Assembly (NCBI GenBank): GCA_017607445.1
Contig: JAEVHH010000001.1
Location: 7,192,001 to 7,256,000, forward strand
DNA: 64,000 nt
From: Histoplasma ohiense
Lineage: Eukaryota; Ascomycota; Eurotiomycetes; Onygenales; Ajellomycetaceae
Direction: 5' to 3'
Position numbers and translations under genes: made by a program
The notes under the pieces: model-generated
Databases searched by the model: none
What the model was told of the DNA's origin: nothing
What the model saw: only the letters and a program-made list of their open reading frames with translations
In this document: positions 45,395-58,026 of the stretch, piece by piece
How the letters are laid out: each line of letters begins with the position of its first letter
Numbering within the stretch: the first letter of the stretch is position 1

Positions 45395-46491
45395 GATAAG
45401 CAATATATTCTCATTTTGCCCTTCCCCCACACTATTCATTGTAAGTCATATTGTTGTTTTCGTGTCGTGTGTCTATGGAAAGTGGGATGAAGCATATGAA
45501 ATGGATATATAGAGACTTTGGGGCGGATTTGGGATTATTGGATTTCTGGGGGTTTCTCGTTTCCTTCCGCTTGCCCAGTGTGCTTCGCGTATCGGAGTAC
45601 GCATGATTAGTTGGAGCCGATTATCAGCCTACATGGGGGGTATTGAATGCCCATGCCTCATTTAAATGGTGGGTGTGAGAGGGCAGCAGGTCCTGTATCA
45701 TATATTTTGGGTCCTTTGTCTTCCTCTCAAGGAAGACTCGTTTAGCCACTCCTTCTATTTTATGTACACCCTTCAAAAAGTAAAAGCTAGTGCCTGATGG
45801 TAAAGGGAGGAGTAAAATAACTTCATTGCTCTGGTATACAAAAATTGAAATACAAGCCGATAGATAATTGTTACTCGAATTTTGATGCAGAGGAGAGATA
45901 TGCCAGGTTACACACATTTACATGCATTGTAACCATTTATTTATTTTCGTCGTCCATATTCTCTGTATTCCCTTTTCCTTGTGTTGTCTTCTTCTGCCGT
46001 GACAATGACCCACTCTTGTGCTTTCTGACTTTATTTAATTTCCCTCTTTCCAATAAAACGGTTGAAAAGCTAGAGCCTCCTTCTGCCATGCATGTTGTGA
46101 CTGAAATTCCGATTCAACACTTACTTTTACACCACTGAAGATATCTTTGAAAAAAAGGAAGAAACAAAAAAGGTAACAAAATGTAGGAAAATGAAAAAAA
46201 TATATAAATATAAAAACAAAGATAAATAAACGATAAAAAGATGTAGGGCTCAATTGGAGAGAATCCAAGGCCATGTTCGGTAAGGAAAAATATAACATTA
46301 ATATAGCAATCTAAAGGAGGAAAACAACCAGACAAAATATAGAACCAGTCCCACATGAAGATGGGAAGTTATTGCCGGAAATGAGAAAACATGAAGAAAA
46401 ATAAAGAAGTTCATGAAATTTCAATAAAATGGGGGAGAAAATATAGTAAAACAAGAACAAAACAAGAAAGAAAAGTAAGAGCGAGCGAAAG
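45395..46491. other. Convergent intergenic region
   Basis: AT-rich spacer between the 3' ends of the permease gene and the EPS1-like gene. Long A- and T-rich runs; open runs are low-complexity Phe/Leu and not credible. Confidence 0.55.
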
Positions 46492-48954
46492 CTAGTCGAC
46501 CTTCCCTGACCCATTTCCACCACCGAGGAACCCTTCCTTTCCATCAAGGTGGAAGAATCCAGCCCCTGAGCTACCAGTGACTGCACCAAGTAGACCTGCA
46601 GGACCTCGATTTCTTCTATGTCTACCCTTCATGAAGAGGTAGGCAAATATCAGAGCAACGAAGAACAGGGCAACGGAAAGGACAGGGTGCTTGTGGAAAA
46701 AAGAGCGGGTGCGAAAGTACATGCTTTCGAAAATGCCGACGGTGGATTTCGCCTTGAGTCTCGAGGACGGCGAGATGACCTGACTGATGGTTTCGAGGAT
46801 GGAAGTCCGGCTTGGCATTATGTAGGCACCGCTAGGGGAGGTATCCCAGTATCGACGGTTCTGTACCGTTTGAAAGAAAAGGAGTCAGCTCTGGGAGGTT
46901 TAATGGACACTTCGAGATTTGATACGGGAGTATTGCATATGAATTTTCAATGATGGAAGAGGGGAAATGGAGAGTAAAAACATACGTCTTCGTCAATGAT
47001 GATAACACGTTCACCGTTTTTCACGTCAATTCCGTACGTTGTCCGAATCCATCGATCCCAGAAGATACCGTCCACCCATGCAAAAACGACCTGCTTTTTG
47101 TCGCTCTCGCGGATGGTGATTTGTCTATTTTTTGCCGCACGGAGTGCCCGTTGGTCATTTCTGTCTTCTGCTTCTTCGATACGTAGTTCTTTCGCGTCCC
47201 GAAGTTCCTGCCTCTCAAGCTGGAACAATTTTGTCTGCTTATCCATCCACTCAAGCGCTGCATTTTTCAGCTCCTTCTTGTCCTGGATGAATTCGTCTGA
47301 GCGCAGACGGCTGAGAATACCAAGCACTACGTATTTGCCAACGAGAATCTCACGAGCATTAGCAGCGGTGAGCTCTGGAACTATGGGTAACCAAACACTT
47401 TCCATCCAAGAGAGCACCTGTCGGAAATCTCGCATATCTTTAGGAGCAAGTGCGCTGTAATAACTGGCCTTTCCGTCTCTCGAGACGAGAAGGCGAGGCC
47501 ATGTGGAAATTTTGAATCTCTGAGCAAGAGCATCGCTGTCAGTCTTGACTAGCTTTGCACGCCCAACCAAGCTCAGAGTCAAGCGGTCCAGAGCCGCAAA
47601 GTCCTCTGATGTAGTTGCCTTGTCGAAGAAGTATAAGAAAATAACCTCCTCAGTTTCTTCCATTTTCTTGAAAGCGGCAGCGTCAACGTATTGAACACCA
47701 TTGCCAACAACATCCACGGCTTTTCTGGCATAGCTGATCAGGTCGCCCAAACCTCTGAGTCCGTTGTATTCAACACGCTCCCCACCTCTGAAAAAATAGA
47801 TAGTAGGGAAAGATTCTACGCGAGCATCTTTGCACAAGCGTCGTTCTGTCTCACAATTAACTTCACCAACATTTAGGACGCCTTTCATGTCTTTAGCCAT
47901 CTGTTGCCACGACGCAGCCATGGCCTGACAATGACTACACCAAGGTGCATAGAACTTGATAAACCATGGAACTTGAGTGTTTGTGACCAGTTTCTGGAAA
48001 CTTTCAGCTGTGAACGGTATCGATGTGCCTTGAGGATTGGGCAGGGTTCCATTGGGCCTTTTTGGCTTCATATGAAAGGCCTTCTCCTTCGGTGGTTCGG
48101 TCTTTGTTTCCGGTTTGTCTTCTGGTTTAGCCTGTGGTTTGGTTTCTGGTTTACCTACTTCCTCAGCAGTGGCTACGGTGCCAACCTTAGTGTCGCCAGG
48201 CTTCGGTAGCTGTAGGCCATTGAGAGGTCTTGAACCAGGCTTAATTTTTTCAAGTTTCGCTTCGATAAACTTGCTCAGCCCTGCAATCGACTTTTTGCCT
48301 GTAAATGTCTCTACCTGTTCCCCCTTGTAGTAGAGTGTGAACATAGGGAACGCATTGATTCCGAGGCTCTGGCACTTATCCGCGTTGGCAATGCAGTCCA
48401 TAGCTGCGAAATTGAAATCGTAGAAACGTTGAAAGGAGTTAAGGGACGAAGTGGTGTCTTGCGTTTGTTTGGATGTCGACGTTGAGAGGGGGTTTGAGGT
48501 CTATTTGCAATCAGTAATCCTATTCTTTGGGAGACTAACGTTGTATAATACTAACATAGTAGAATTCATATAATGTTTGCCATGTTGGTGCGACAGATAT
48601 ACAATACCTACAATAAGGAGAAAAATGCTTCACAAACCTACAGCCGTGTCAGACGCTGATATTTGTATATATATCCAAGAGAGCAATAACGAAAATTGAA
48701 ATAACACAAAAAAGGCCCAAAACGTACCAGTAACCTTCCTTGACAGTTTCATCAAAATTAGATTCCGTGAGTTGCTTCATTGGAGGCACTTCGATTCCAT
48801 TAAAAACCGTAGGGCTTTCATCTAGAGCAATCGGTTTCTCTGCCCTGGGGAGCACTCGCGACTCTGGTATCGGCCCAGATTTCCCCGCCGAAGTAGAGAT
48901 AACAGGTTTTAGCAGCAAGGAAAATAATGACCACGTAAGGAGTGAGGCCTTCAT
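46492..48954 (-). CDS. EPS1: EPS1-like membrane protein disulfide isomerase of the ER
   Basis: Forms and rearranges disulfides and helps membrane-protein quality control in the ER. Four exons on the minus strand: 48954-48728, 48637-48556, 48500-46986, 46860-46492; 730 aa (yeast Eps1 is about 700). A signal peptide is clear (KASLLTWSLFSLLLKPVIS). Thioredoxin domain 1 has its active site CRYC at residues 85-88, encoded by the 82-bp second exon. Domain 2 has PWCSHC at 291-294. A Lys/Pro/Glu-rich linker (about 200-245) separates them. A transmembrane segment at about 667-685 (PVLSVALFFVALIFAYLF) is followed by a basic, Gly-rich tail. A charged helical region (EDRNDQRALRAAKNRQ) lies before it. The gene is divergent from the complex I subunit gene, sharing a 600-bp promoter region. 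Confidence 0.9.
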
Positions 48955-49554
48955 TTTAGGCGGCTGAAGGCCAAATGGGCCCCAGTACCAGAGCTTAATC
49001 TATCCCCAGATCACTGCCGAAACTGGCGAATATTTAGGTCTTGTTCAAAAGAGAGTTATTGCTGTCAATAGGTAGTTGTTTTATTAACGGAAAGAGTTGA
49101 AGGATGTAAGATTGGGGCTGGAATATGGTTGAGATGGGTGGTCTGGCTTCGTCCAAGATGGTCGGGGGGGCGGCCATGTACTTGGCGACGCGACAATATC
49201 CGGCCGAGCAACTAGAGTCGTGACACAGGATCGCGATGGGTACAGTTGCTGAGTTGAGGTGCAGCGGACGAAGCCTTGCCTGGGATTGTTCGTTCGTCGT
49301 CGTCCAATAAGTATTTCCCCTTAAGACGTTTGAAGTGTTTGAGCCGCATGCTACATGGTTTCTTTTTTCGGAAGTGCCCCGGAAGCGGAACAACAAATCC
49401 TCCAGAATCCGTTATTGTCACTTTGGAGCGCAGAAGCTGGAGACGGAGACCGACACGCACCATTCACAAGACGAACTGCTGAGCACGCTGTTTTCAACAG
49501 CAATTGGGCAGCTTTCCTCTTTTTGTTGGCATTGCCCTCATATAGACTCCAATC
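48955..49554. other. Divergent promoter region
   Basis: Separates the EPS1-like gene (minus) and the complex I subunit gene (plus). Overlapping open runs on both strands have no support as genes. Confidence 0.5.
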
Positions 49555-50466
49555 ATGAGGTCCTCTCTACGGTTATTGGCCAAAGTCAAGTCTGCCAGAT
49601 ACCTCCAACCTCATGCACCCACTGGTCTCACCGGCCTCACAACCCACCCAAGACCCCGACAAGCCCTCCTCATTCTATATACTACCACTTTGAACAAACT
49701 CCAGAATATCCCTGAGTCGTCGGTTTACCGCCAAGCCACAGAAGCCCTCACGAAGCACAGGTTGAAGATCATCGAATCCACCAAACCCCCGGGCTACGAT
49801 AAATGGCAGCAGGAAGTACAACAGAAAGTGGCCGCAAACCCGGACCTGGTCAAAATCATCTCTACACCAAGTGGCGCTCTGGCGGGGGTATACTCTCTAT
49901 TAGGTGGTCGGGTGTCAAACCTTGAAAAGCGACATTATGCCGAGAACATGGAAAATGCGTTGCGCCAAATAGCGGAGGAAAAAGAGCAGTTCGAGAAGTT
50001 GCCTGAGGACCTGAAGCCTGCTGTGGCACAGTGGTCGAGAGAAAAAGAGGAAAGCGAACGACTTCAACGCGAAGAGGAGCCTGTCGCGACAAAATCTAGG
50101 ATTGATTTGTATGAAGAACCGGCTTTGGAAGCGACACAGTATGATTTATCCAGTAAACTTTTCATTATTCCGTCTCTTTTTATTTTCTCCTGTTCTGATG
50201 TCGAGTTTACAGGATCTCCGAAATCGAACACCAGATCGGAGCAGGCCTGATAGAGGAAGTAATTGAAGTTGCGGAGGGAGAGTTAAAACTCGTGGATGAC
50301 ATGATCAAATTCAAAGTGTAAGCCCGCTCCTCCAGGATCCGAAATACACCGGGAAATATTCCTTCGCTGATTCTCAATTTGTTATAGATGGGAAGAGCTG
50401 GTAGAAAAGCCGAAACCCGGCCAATGGACATATTTTGGCAGGGACAGAGGCAGTGCCGCGAACTAG
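49555..50466 (+). CDS. Complex I accessory subunit, 29.9 kDa type (NDUFA5/B13 homologue)
   Basis: Accessory subunit of mitochondrial NADH:ubiquinone oxidoreductase, peripheral arm. Three exons: 49555-50138, 50213-50317, 50388-50466; 255 aa, longer than animal NDUFA5 as is usual in fungi. The N-terminus (MRSSLRLLAKVKSARYLQ) is basic and fits a presequence. The family core spans about 35-130 (LILYTTTLNKLQNIPESSVY, then ALTKHRLKIIE). The fungal C-terminal part has a long charged helix and ends with QIGAGLIEEVIEVAEGEL, WEELVEKPKPGQWTYFGRD. Both introns are GT-AG and keep frame. Confidence 0.9.
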
Positions 50467-51082
50467 AGCCCGGGCCGATTGACATGTTGGACATTTCCAT
50501 TTATCGATCCAATCCTTAATAAGGTGTTTAGAGAACTTTTAATCTCTTTGTTCCTAATGAAATTCACGTTGATTCTTGTAAATACTAGTATATCAACACT
50601 CCATAAACCTCATTACTTCCGCCTTCGCACTGTTCAAAACATCCAAATCCGATTCATCGTTTTGTTTTGTAGGAAAGCATATGGCGGGAAATACCTGTGT
50701 TTCCCACAATTGTGCGATATCTTATTACAAATTAGTGCAAATCGTCAATAACTATATAGTATATGCCAGATTTGCCCTAGATATTTCCCTTTTTATTGAT
50801 CATTGCAACAACTTAATCCGATGTTGTGAGGCGCTAACCATCTTGGGACAGCTGGTGGGACCAGTGACAATTGATTGATACGGACAGTTTGCAACTCACC
50901 AGACTAAACACATCCGATTCAACCGCCATTACCTACGGACACATTGAACTAGCATCATACTGTTCGGTTAGCCCCAGCGATTGAGGATATACCCTGATCG
51001 CCGGGAGCCTCCTTGTTACAAGGCCGCTCGTGGGCCGCACACTTATCTATCACCACAAACACCCTAGCGAAAGTTGCCCACA
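50467..51082. other. Intergenic region / SEC27 promoter
   Basis: No gene seen; short open runs at 50479-50878 (plus) and 51167-50955 (minus) have no recognisable features. Confidence 0.5.
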
Positions 51083-53978
51083 ATGCGGTTGGATGTGAAG
51101 GTGCGTGGAACGCTGGTCTTTCCGAGTCCCTGCCTATTATCTGGCTTGCGAGGGGGTTGTTTTTCATTTTAGACTTGGAACTGACTTGATCTTCTGTACC
51201 AGCGACAACTATTCGCCCGGTCGGAGAGAGTCAAGGGCATTGACTTTCACCCGACTGAGCCATGGGTAAGTTTGCGACACTTCCTACGCATGCCAGTGCA
51301 CATTTCTCTAACTTATTTTTCATTAGATCTTAACTACATTGTATAGCGGTACGCTATTGTTTCCTGGGCGAGCAGTAGAAGGCCTTCATTACTGATGCGC
51401 TGGGTGAACAAACAGGTCATGTTTATATATGGTCTTATGAAACCCAGGTAAGCACGCTTTCCACGTAAAAATCTGTTTCCAGTGATTCTAACCTCCTGTG
51501 TAGTCGACTATCAAGACATTTGAGCTTACTGATGTCCCTGTCCGAGCCGGCCGATTCATTGCCCGAAAAAATTGGATTGTCTGCGGTTCCGATGACTTTC
51601 AACTCCGCGTCTACAACTATAACACCTCCGAGAAGATCACATCTTTTGAAGCGCATCCAGATTACATCCGGTCTATTGTCGTCCACCCGTCGCAGCCGTT
51701 CGTCCTCACAGCTTCCGACGACATGACAATTAAGCTGTGGGATTGGGACAAGGCCTGGAAATGTGTACAGATTTTTGAAGGACACAACCATTATGTCATG
51801 GGTCTGGCCATCAACCCCAAAGACACAAATACATTTGCTTCCGCCTGTCTTGACCGGACAGTTAAAATATGGAGCCTAGGCTCGCCGCATGCGAATTTCA
51901 CACTTGAAGCTCATGAGGCGAAGGGTGTTAACCACGTTGATTATTACCCACAGGCGGACAAACCGTATCTATTGACGACTTCCGACGATAAGACTGTAAA
52001 AGTTTGGGATTACACAACAAAGGCACTCATAGCTACTTTAGAAGGTCATACTAGCAATGTTTCCTTCGCCTGCTACCACCCAGAGTTGCCTGTGATCATC
52101 TCCGGCTCTGAAGATGGAACCATCAAAATTTGGCATGCCAACACATATCGACTAGAGCAATCCCTAAGCTATGGTCTGGAGCGTGCATGGTGTGTCAGCT
52201 ACCAGCGTGGCAAACAAGGCATTGCCATGGGTTTTGACGATGGAGCTGTTGTCGTCAAAATGGGCCGTGAGGAACCCGCAGTTTCTATGGATGGGTCTGG
52301 AAAGCTAGTTTGGGCAAGACACAACGAAGTTGTGTCGACGGTAATCAAGGGTGGTGACTCAACTCTTAAGGATGGTGCTCCCCTTTCACTTCCGACGAAG
52401 GAGCTTGGTTCCTGCGAGATATATCCACAAACACTTACTCACTCTTCGAACGGACGATTCGTCTCGGTCTGCGGAGATGGTGAATATATTATCTACACGG
52501 CACTTGCGTGGAGGAATAAAGCCTTTGGACAGGCCTTAGACTTCTCATGGGGCTCAAAGGATAACAGTAACGATTATGCGATTCGGGAGTCGAGTACAAG
52601 CGTCAAGATCTTCCGCAACTTCAAAGAGAAGAGTGGAGGGCTCGATGTGGGATTCCAAGCTGAAGGTCTAACTGGTGGTGTTCTTCTGGGAGTCAAGGGC
52701 CAAGGCGGTATCGGTATGTTTGACTGGGACACCGGTTTACTCGTGAGGAGAATAGAAGTCGATCCTCGAGCTGTAAGTTTCTTGAATCTCTTAAGTTAAG
52801 ATTTCTTGATGACACGATCATCTAACATTATCTATCTCCAGGTTTACTGGTCTGAATCTGGAGAACTAGTTACTCTTGCGTGCGATGACACGTTCTACGT
52901 CCTCAGATTCTCCCGCGAGAATTACATCGCAGGCCTCAACAACGGCGAAGCAGACGAGGATGGGGTCGAAGCTGCTTTTGAAGTAGTCACAGACGTCAAC
53001 GAATCCGTCAGGACAGGCGAATGGGTTGGCGACTGCTTCATCTACACCAACTCTACCAACCGCCTAAACTATCTCGTCGGTGACCAAACCTATACAATCT
53101 CCCACTTCGATCAACCAATGTATCTCCTCGGCTACCTGCCCCGGGACGGACGCATCTACCTGGCCGACAAAGACGTCAACGTAATCTCCTTCTCCCTCTC
53201 CCTCTCTGTCGTCGAATACCAAACTCTAGTCCTTCGCGGCGACATGGACTCCGCCGCAGATCTCCTCCAAGACATCCCCGCTGACCAAATGAACAAAATC
53301 GCCCGCTTCCTTGAAGGACAGGGTAACAAAGAACTAGCCCTCAAGGTCGCCACAGACCAGGAACACCGTTTTGAACTCGCGCTATCCCTCAATATGCTCG
53401 ACATCGCTCTCGAAATCGCCCGCACCGCTGACGTCGAGCACAAATGGAAAATCGTCGGTGACGCAGCCATGGCTGCTTGGGATCTCTCCCTTGCTCAAGA
53501 ATGCTTCTCTAACTCCAAGGACCTGGGCTCATTGCTGCTCCTGCACACTGCCAGCTGCAACACGGACGGTCTTCGTCGGCTATCTGAGCAAGCCAGCGAA
53601 GCAGGCTCGCATAATGTCGCCTTCTCCGCGCTCTGGCAACTAGGCGATGTCGATGCGTGCATCGATCTTCTGGTCCGGACGAACCGGATAGCGGAAGCTG
53701 TTCTATTTGCGCAAACGTATAAGCCCAGTCGAGCAGCTAAGCTTGCGGGTAAATGGAAAGAAAGTTTAGAGAAAGGGGGTAAGACGAAGGTGGCGAGGAT
53801 TATTGGGATTCCTCCCGGGGCTGGGATTGAAGGAGTTGAAACCGATGATGAGTTGTTTCCGGAATGGGATGAATTTTTGAGACTAGAGACGGAGGGTGGT
53901 GTTAAGTCTGTGGATTTGATTGATATCAATGGTGATGATGGTGAGGCGGGAGCGGAGGTCAATGGCGTTTCGGAATAG
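51083..53978 (+). CDS. SEC27: COPI coat beta-prime subunit
   Basis: Part of the coatomer that buds Golgi-to-ER vesicles and binds dilysine cargo tails with its WD40 propeller. Six exons: 51083-51100, 51203-51265, 51327-51348, 51416-51447, 51504-52772, 52842-53978; 846 aa. The first exon is only 18 bp (MRLDVK). WD40 blades fill residues 1-300 (ILTTLYSGHVYIW, VLTASDDMTIKLWDW, FASACLDRTVKIWS, LLTTSDDKTVKVWDY, IISGSEDGTIKIWH). The second propeller-like part follows, then the alpha-solenoid (about 570-770: ADLLQDIPADQMNKIARFLE, LALSLNMLDIALEIA, WQLGDVDACIDLLVRTNRI, QTYKPSRAAKLAGKWK). Acidic tail. Every junction is phase-consistent. Confidence 0.95.
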
Positions 53979-55472
53979 AAAGAGTAACGAACAAATTGTT
54001 GCAGCTCCATTGGTGGGGGCAATGAGATGAAAACGTTTTTTACTTCTCCTTTTATTTGTCCCCTTTTCGTTTTCTAATTTTTTATTAGCTCAGTCTCGCC
54101 CTGTCTCGTTTTTATTTTACTATTTCCAGTTTTGCCACTTTTAATTCATTCTTTCTATTACAGCTAAAACGAACGATAAGTAAAATTAAGAGAGGTAACT
54201 TATATATTTACATTTTCATTTTTGTCATACTCATTCTCATCCTTTGTATAATTCTATGTTACCTTGCTCTTTTCTTGACTTTCTATTGTTTTTAAATCCT
54301 CAAGGGTCCATCCAGAAAACTTACGTAGCATCTTGAAAATCATATCTTTCTCCTCACACCCTCCATTCTTCATCCCTGCCAACCCTTTTGATGCATTATG
54401 CATTTCAACCCTCCCATCATCCACCAGCCAAGTTCAGGGACTTAGACTACCAGTCATCTCACTGTAGAAGCAAAGGCACAACCAGAAAATCATTCTCAGT
54501 TAGACTTTACCAATGTGAGATAATCTCCACGTAGAGTTTAAAATTGAGTGACACGGAACGGGATATCACTGGTACCTTATCTACCCATTCTTCTATTTTC
54601 GATCTATTGTAGCCCCTGTTACTGTAAATGCATGCAAACTGTTTCAATGGATGTTGGATTTAATCAAGGAGTAAAGTCCTCACAAACTAGTCGGAAGAAT
54701 CGCTTTCACAGCTTTACTAGGACGAAGCACGGCAGTCTGTGTCTTCATATGTGCAGGTTGAATTTGATGCCTGAATCTTTCTTATTTAAAACCTTTTCAA
54801 TAATGACAAAGACGAGCGTCGAAAGAAAAGGCGTCATGGAGACAAGCCAGAAGCCCAGGACAGGAGTACCAGCTAAATACAGCTGTAGAGTAAATGAGCA
54901 TACAGAAGAGAAAAAGAAGCGAGAAAATGATAGTGGAAACTAACCAGACAGAAACAGACAGAGGTAGAAAAAATCCCATCTGACTTTGTAAATATATCAC
55001 AGAATATATTGGTTGGTCAGATAGTTTTGATTTCTGGTGGCTCAGCCGCGATGATATATTTGCCAAACACGGTTGCAAAAATGAAAATGAAAATGAAAAT
55101 GGGCAGAGAATAACTAGGAATAGATCTCAAACAGATAAATGTGAACACAACTCGCTCAAGCGCCTTGTGTATTTGCGGAGATCAATCAAGGGAAACCGAA
55201 GGGAACAATATGCAGGGAGGTGTATGCCGCTTGTATACTGGGCAGCCGCGGGGAAATGATAGATATCAGGGTTGAAAAAAAGGATCCAGAAATCTAGATT
55301 CGGACCTGGAACGAAATGAAAATAAAGGTTGAAAACTGGAATGGAAATTGAAGTAACAGAGAACTGGTGAGGTACTTTCAACGCAATGAGAGAGCAATGA
55401 ACATAAAATGGGAAGTGGATGAAAGTTTGACAAATGAATAGCGAAAAAAAAGAAAAAGAATAAAAAAAAAGA

Positions 55473-55506
<34 letters not shown>

Positions 55507-55710
55507 GACAATGGACGGGAACAGCAGAAAAGCAGGAAACGAGTGAAAACAATCCAGTCAAAGGAAAACCATAGGAGATTCGTTAAAGTTGTTTGAGCTT
55601 CCAGCATCAAAGGAATTCTAGCGGAGCAGACGGGAGTTGGGGAGAAATGAAATCGAAGATCTCCTCTTCTTTCATCAGGCCAACATCGAAGCAGCTGAAA
55701 ATATAAAGTA
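53979..55710. other. Convergent intergenic region with GA microsatellite
   Basis: Lies between the 3' ends of SEC27 and SCH9. T-rich 3' UTR-like sequence follows SEC27. A (GA)n tract lies at about 55474-55503 beside A-rich runs. Open runs here (54548-54943; minus strand 55561-55127) are low-complexity or without features. Confidence 0.6.
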
Positions 55711-58026
55711 TCATTCAGGGATACTTCCGAAAGATGGGTCCTTTACGCTTCCTCCGGCGTCGCCAAGGCCAGCAACTGGTCGAGTGTAGGACCAGCCTTC
55801 GAACTGTCGTTGCATGGTTTGAGAAAGAACAGACCCCTCCACGCGCGAGTCTACAGGAGCCTCGCGCGTGAATTCTTCAGAGAAATTTACGGTATCGTCG
55901 GCATCAACCTATGATGTTCAATTAGAAAATTATGTCCAACCCGGGAAAGGTTCAGATAAAATGAGATTTGAATATGTCAAGATACTCCAAAATGAAACAT
56001 ACCACATGAGGGCGAAAGCTCGGCTCATATTTTCTCTGCAGGAGCTTGCGCCAATCAATGTTGGAAAAGAAGTGATGTGCTTTGATTTCAGCGGCACCAT
56101 TTGCTCCAAGTCGGCGGTCTGGATCACGCTCAAGGAGCCTAGTAAGAAGATCTCTAGCCGCGCCAGGAACAATATCTTGGCTTGGGAAAGTAAGCGGTTC
56201 TTGGAGGATTTTGCGGTACATCTCATTCGTATTCTCATCGTAAAATGGTGGAAGTCCTGTCAACATTTCGTACAAGAGGACTCCGAGCGTCCACCAATCC
56301 ACAGACTTTGTGTATCCCTCCCCAAGTAAAAGCTCGGGAGCGAGATATTCAGGAGTACCACAAAACGCTAGCAGGAAATCAGTACCAGTCTTAATTTAAA
56401 TTATCTCGACTAGCAATCACTTACTATTCGTCCGGTCTTCATCTTTCATATCGCGCTTACACAATCCAAAATCGCATAGGGCAATATGGCCAGTGTAATC
56501 CAGCAGAATATTTTCTGGTTTAAGATCACGATAGATGACTTTAAAACCGTGGAGGCACTCTAGAGCACAGATCAATTCGGCTGTGTAAAAACGGGCCCTG
56601 TTGATATCGAAACGTTGTTCCTTTTGGAGATGATAGAACAGTTCACCACCATTGACAAAGGCCAAAACGAGATATAGCTTTTCTGGGGATTGGAACGAGA
56701 ATTTGAGAGGGACGATGAAGGGGTTATTTATCTGAGAGAGCACTGATCTCTCAGCCAATGTATGCGCCACTTCGGACCGAGAAATGATATGGGCTTTGCG
56801 TAGAGTTTTCATCGCATAGATACGACCGGTATCGCGTTTCCTTGAATAATGATATTGTTAGACTACCGTTTAGCGTGAGAGTTGTGGAAGTGAGGAGCTA
56901 GGCTCACCTGACTTGCATGACTCTTCCAAAACTTCCTCTGCCCACGACTTTCAGAAGTTCAAAGTCTTCAATTTTAAGGCTTCTCTGCTGGTTTTCAACA
57001 AACGACACACCAATTTTGATGGCACCGGTACCGAATTGCAAGTTTGTCCATTCCGTGCCTGCCTGTCCCATTTGACGCTCCTGTTCTGCGTGTGCTGCAG
57101 CAGCCTTTTCGCGGTCCTTCTTACTTGTCTTCGGATCCTCCACAAATGGACGAACTTCTTCGAATCTCGGGTTAATTCTGCAAGCACCCAAAAATACATC
57201 TTCATTTCTGCCAGCACCTGGCCTAGCGGCAGGGTTCCGAAGATAGAGTTGAATGTTGAGATCAGTCACACGAGAGACATCAAACTTGAAAGAGGTATTG
57301 TCACCAGCCCAAAGAGGGTTTTCTGGAGTCCCTGATACAGCATCGACGAAAACCTGCTGCTTGTCAAAATCCAAAAGAGCATACGGAAGGTATTTGGCGG
57401 AATATCGACCATGGATTGTAGGTGCAGCATTGATACCGCCACTCGTCGACTGAGGTCGGTTGGATTGTGCATAAGAGCTAGTGATTGTCCCCTGAGTAGA
57501 ATGGGATGAGGATGAGGTGGGTCTGATAGAAGTAGGTCCCGCGAAGCTATTGTTGCCTGAGATTGAATTTTGGAAATGGGAATTGAACACTTGTTGGTAG
57601 TGTGGTGAGAGCGAAAAGCCCTTCCCCTCGTGTAACGTAATAATGAGAATACCGGGCTTAGCTGGAGCAACAGGAGGAGAGACTAGAGCCTCTGAGGCAG
57701 CTAAATTGTAGAATTACCATATTAGCGACACATTGTGGTATATACAAATCACAATGATATGAAAAGAAGAAGAAGGGCGCTCACCAATGCCATTTAGGCT
57801 TGGAGAAAGCGCAACAGGAGTTTGGGCGGTGTCTTCTGCAGGAGCAGCATCAGGTTTAATGGTGGAGGTCGAGGATGACCTCCCAAACGAGTTGGCTAGA
57901 GGTGCGAGATGCGTCTCCTTAAGCTCTTTGCAGGGGAGAAGGTCAGTAACTCAGAAAATTCGAGAGGCAAATAATAATTCCAATGGGGAAAATGTCATGC
58001 ATACTCTTGGTGAGTTTCCACGACAT
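55711..58026 (-). CDS. SCH9: AGC protein kinase SCH9 (S6K-like, with C2 domain)
   Basis: Nutrient-responsive kinase downstream of TORC1, controlling growth, stress and lifespan. Six exons: 58026-58005, 57925-57785, 57700-56908, 56840-56425, 56367-56003, 55908-55711; 644 aa, all junctions in phase. The first exon is 22 bp (MSWKLTK). A Ser/Thr/Pro-rich N-terminus precedes a C2 domain (about 70-250: GILIITLHEGKGFSLSPHYQ, LPYALLDFDKQQVFVD). The kinase domain starts FELLKVVGRGSFGRVMQV, has AMKTL with the ATP-binding Lys, YRDLKPENILL, DFGLCKRD, the T-loop TFCGTPEYLAPE and WWTLGVLLYEML. The AGC tail contains VNFSEEFT and a hydrophobic motif FEGWSY. The stop at 55711 follows SFGSIPE. The gene is divergent from ADA2. 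Confidence 0.94.

Noticed and set aside
47021..47460. Frames overlapping the EPS1-like gene on both strands
   Set aside because: Shadows of the 505-codon exon.
54548..54943. 131-codon plus-strand frame between SEC27 and SCH9
   Set aside because: Convergent 3' region, no domain, no initiation context, overlapping minus-strand frame of similar length.
55711..55740. A further intron at the SCH9 3' end (GTATCC...TTTTCAG)
   Set aside because: Splicing there would put the next exon out of frame with an early stop; the unspliced stop after SFGSIPE fits better.
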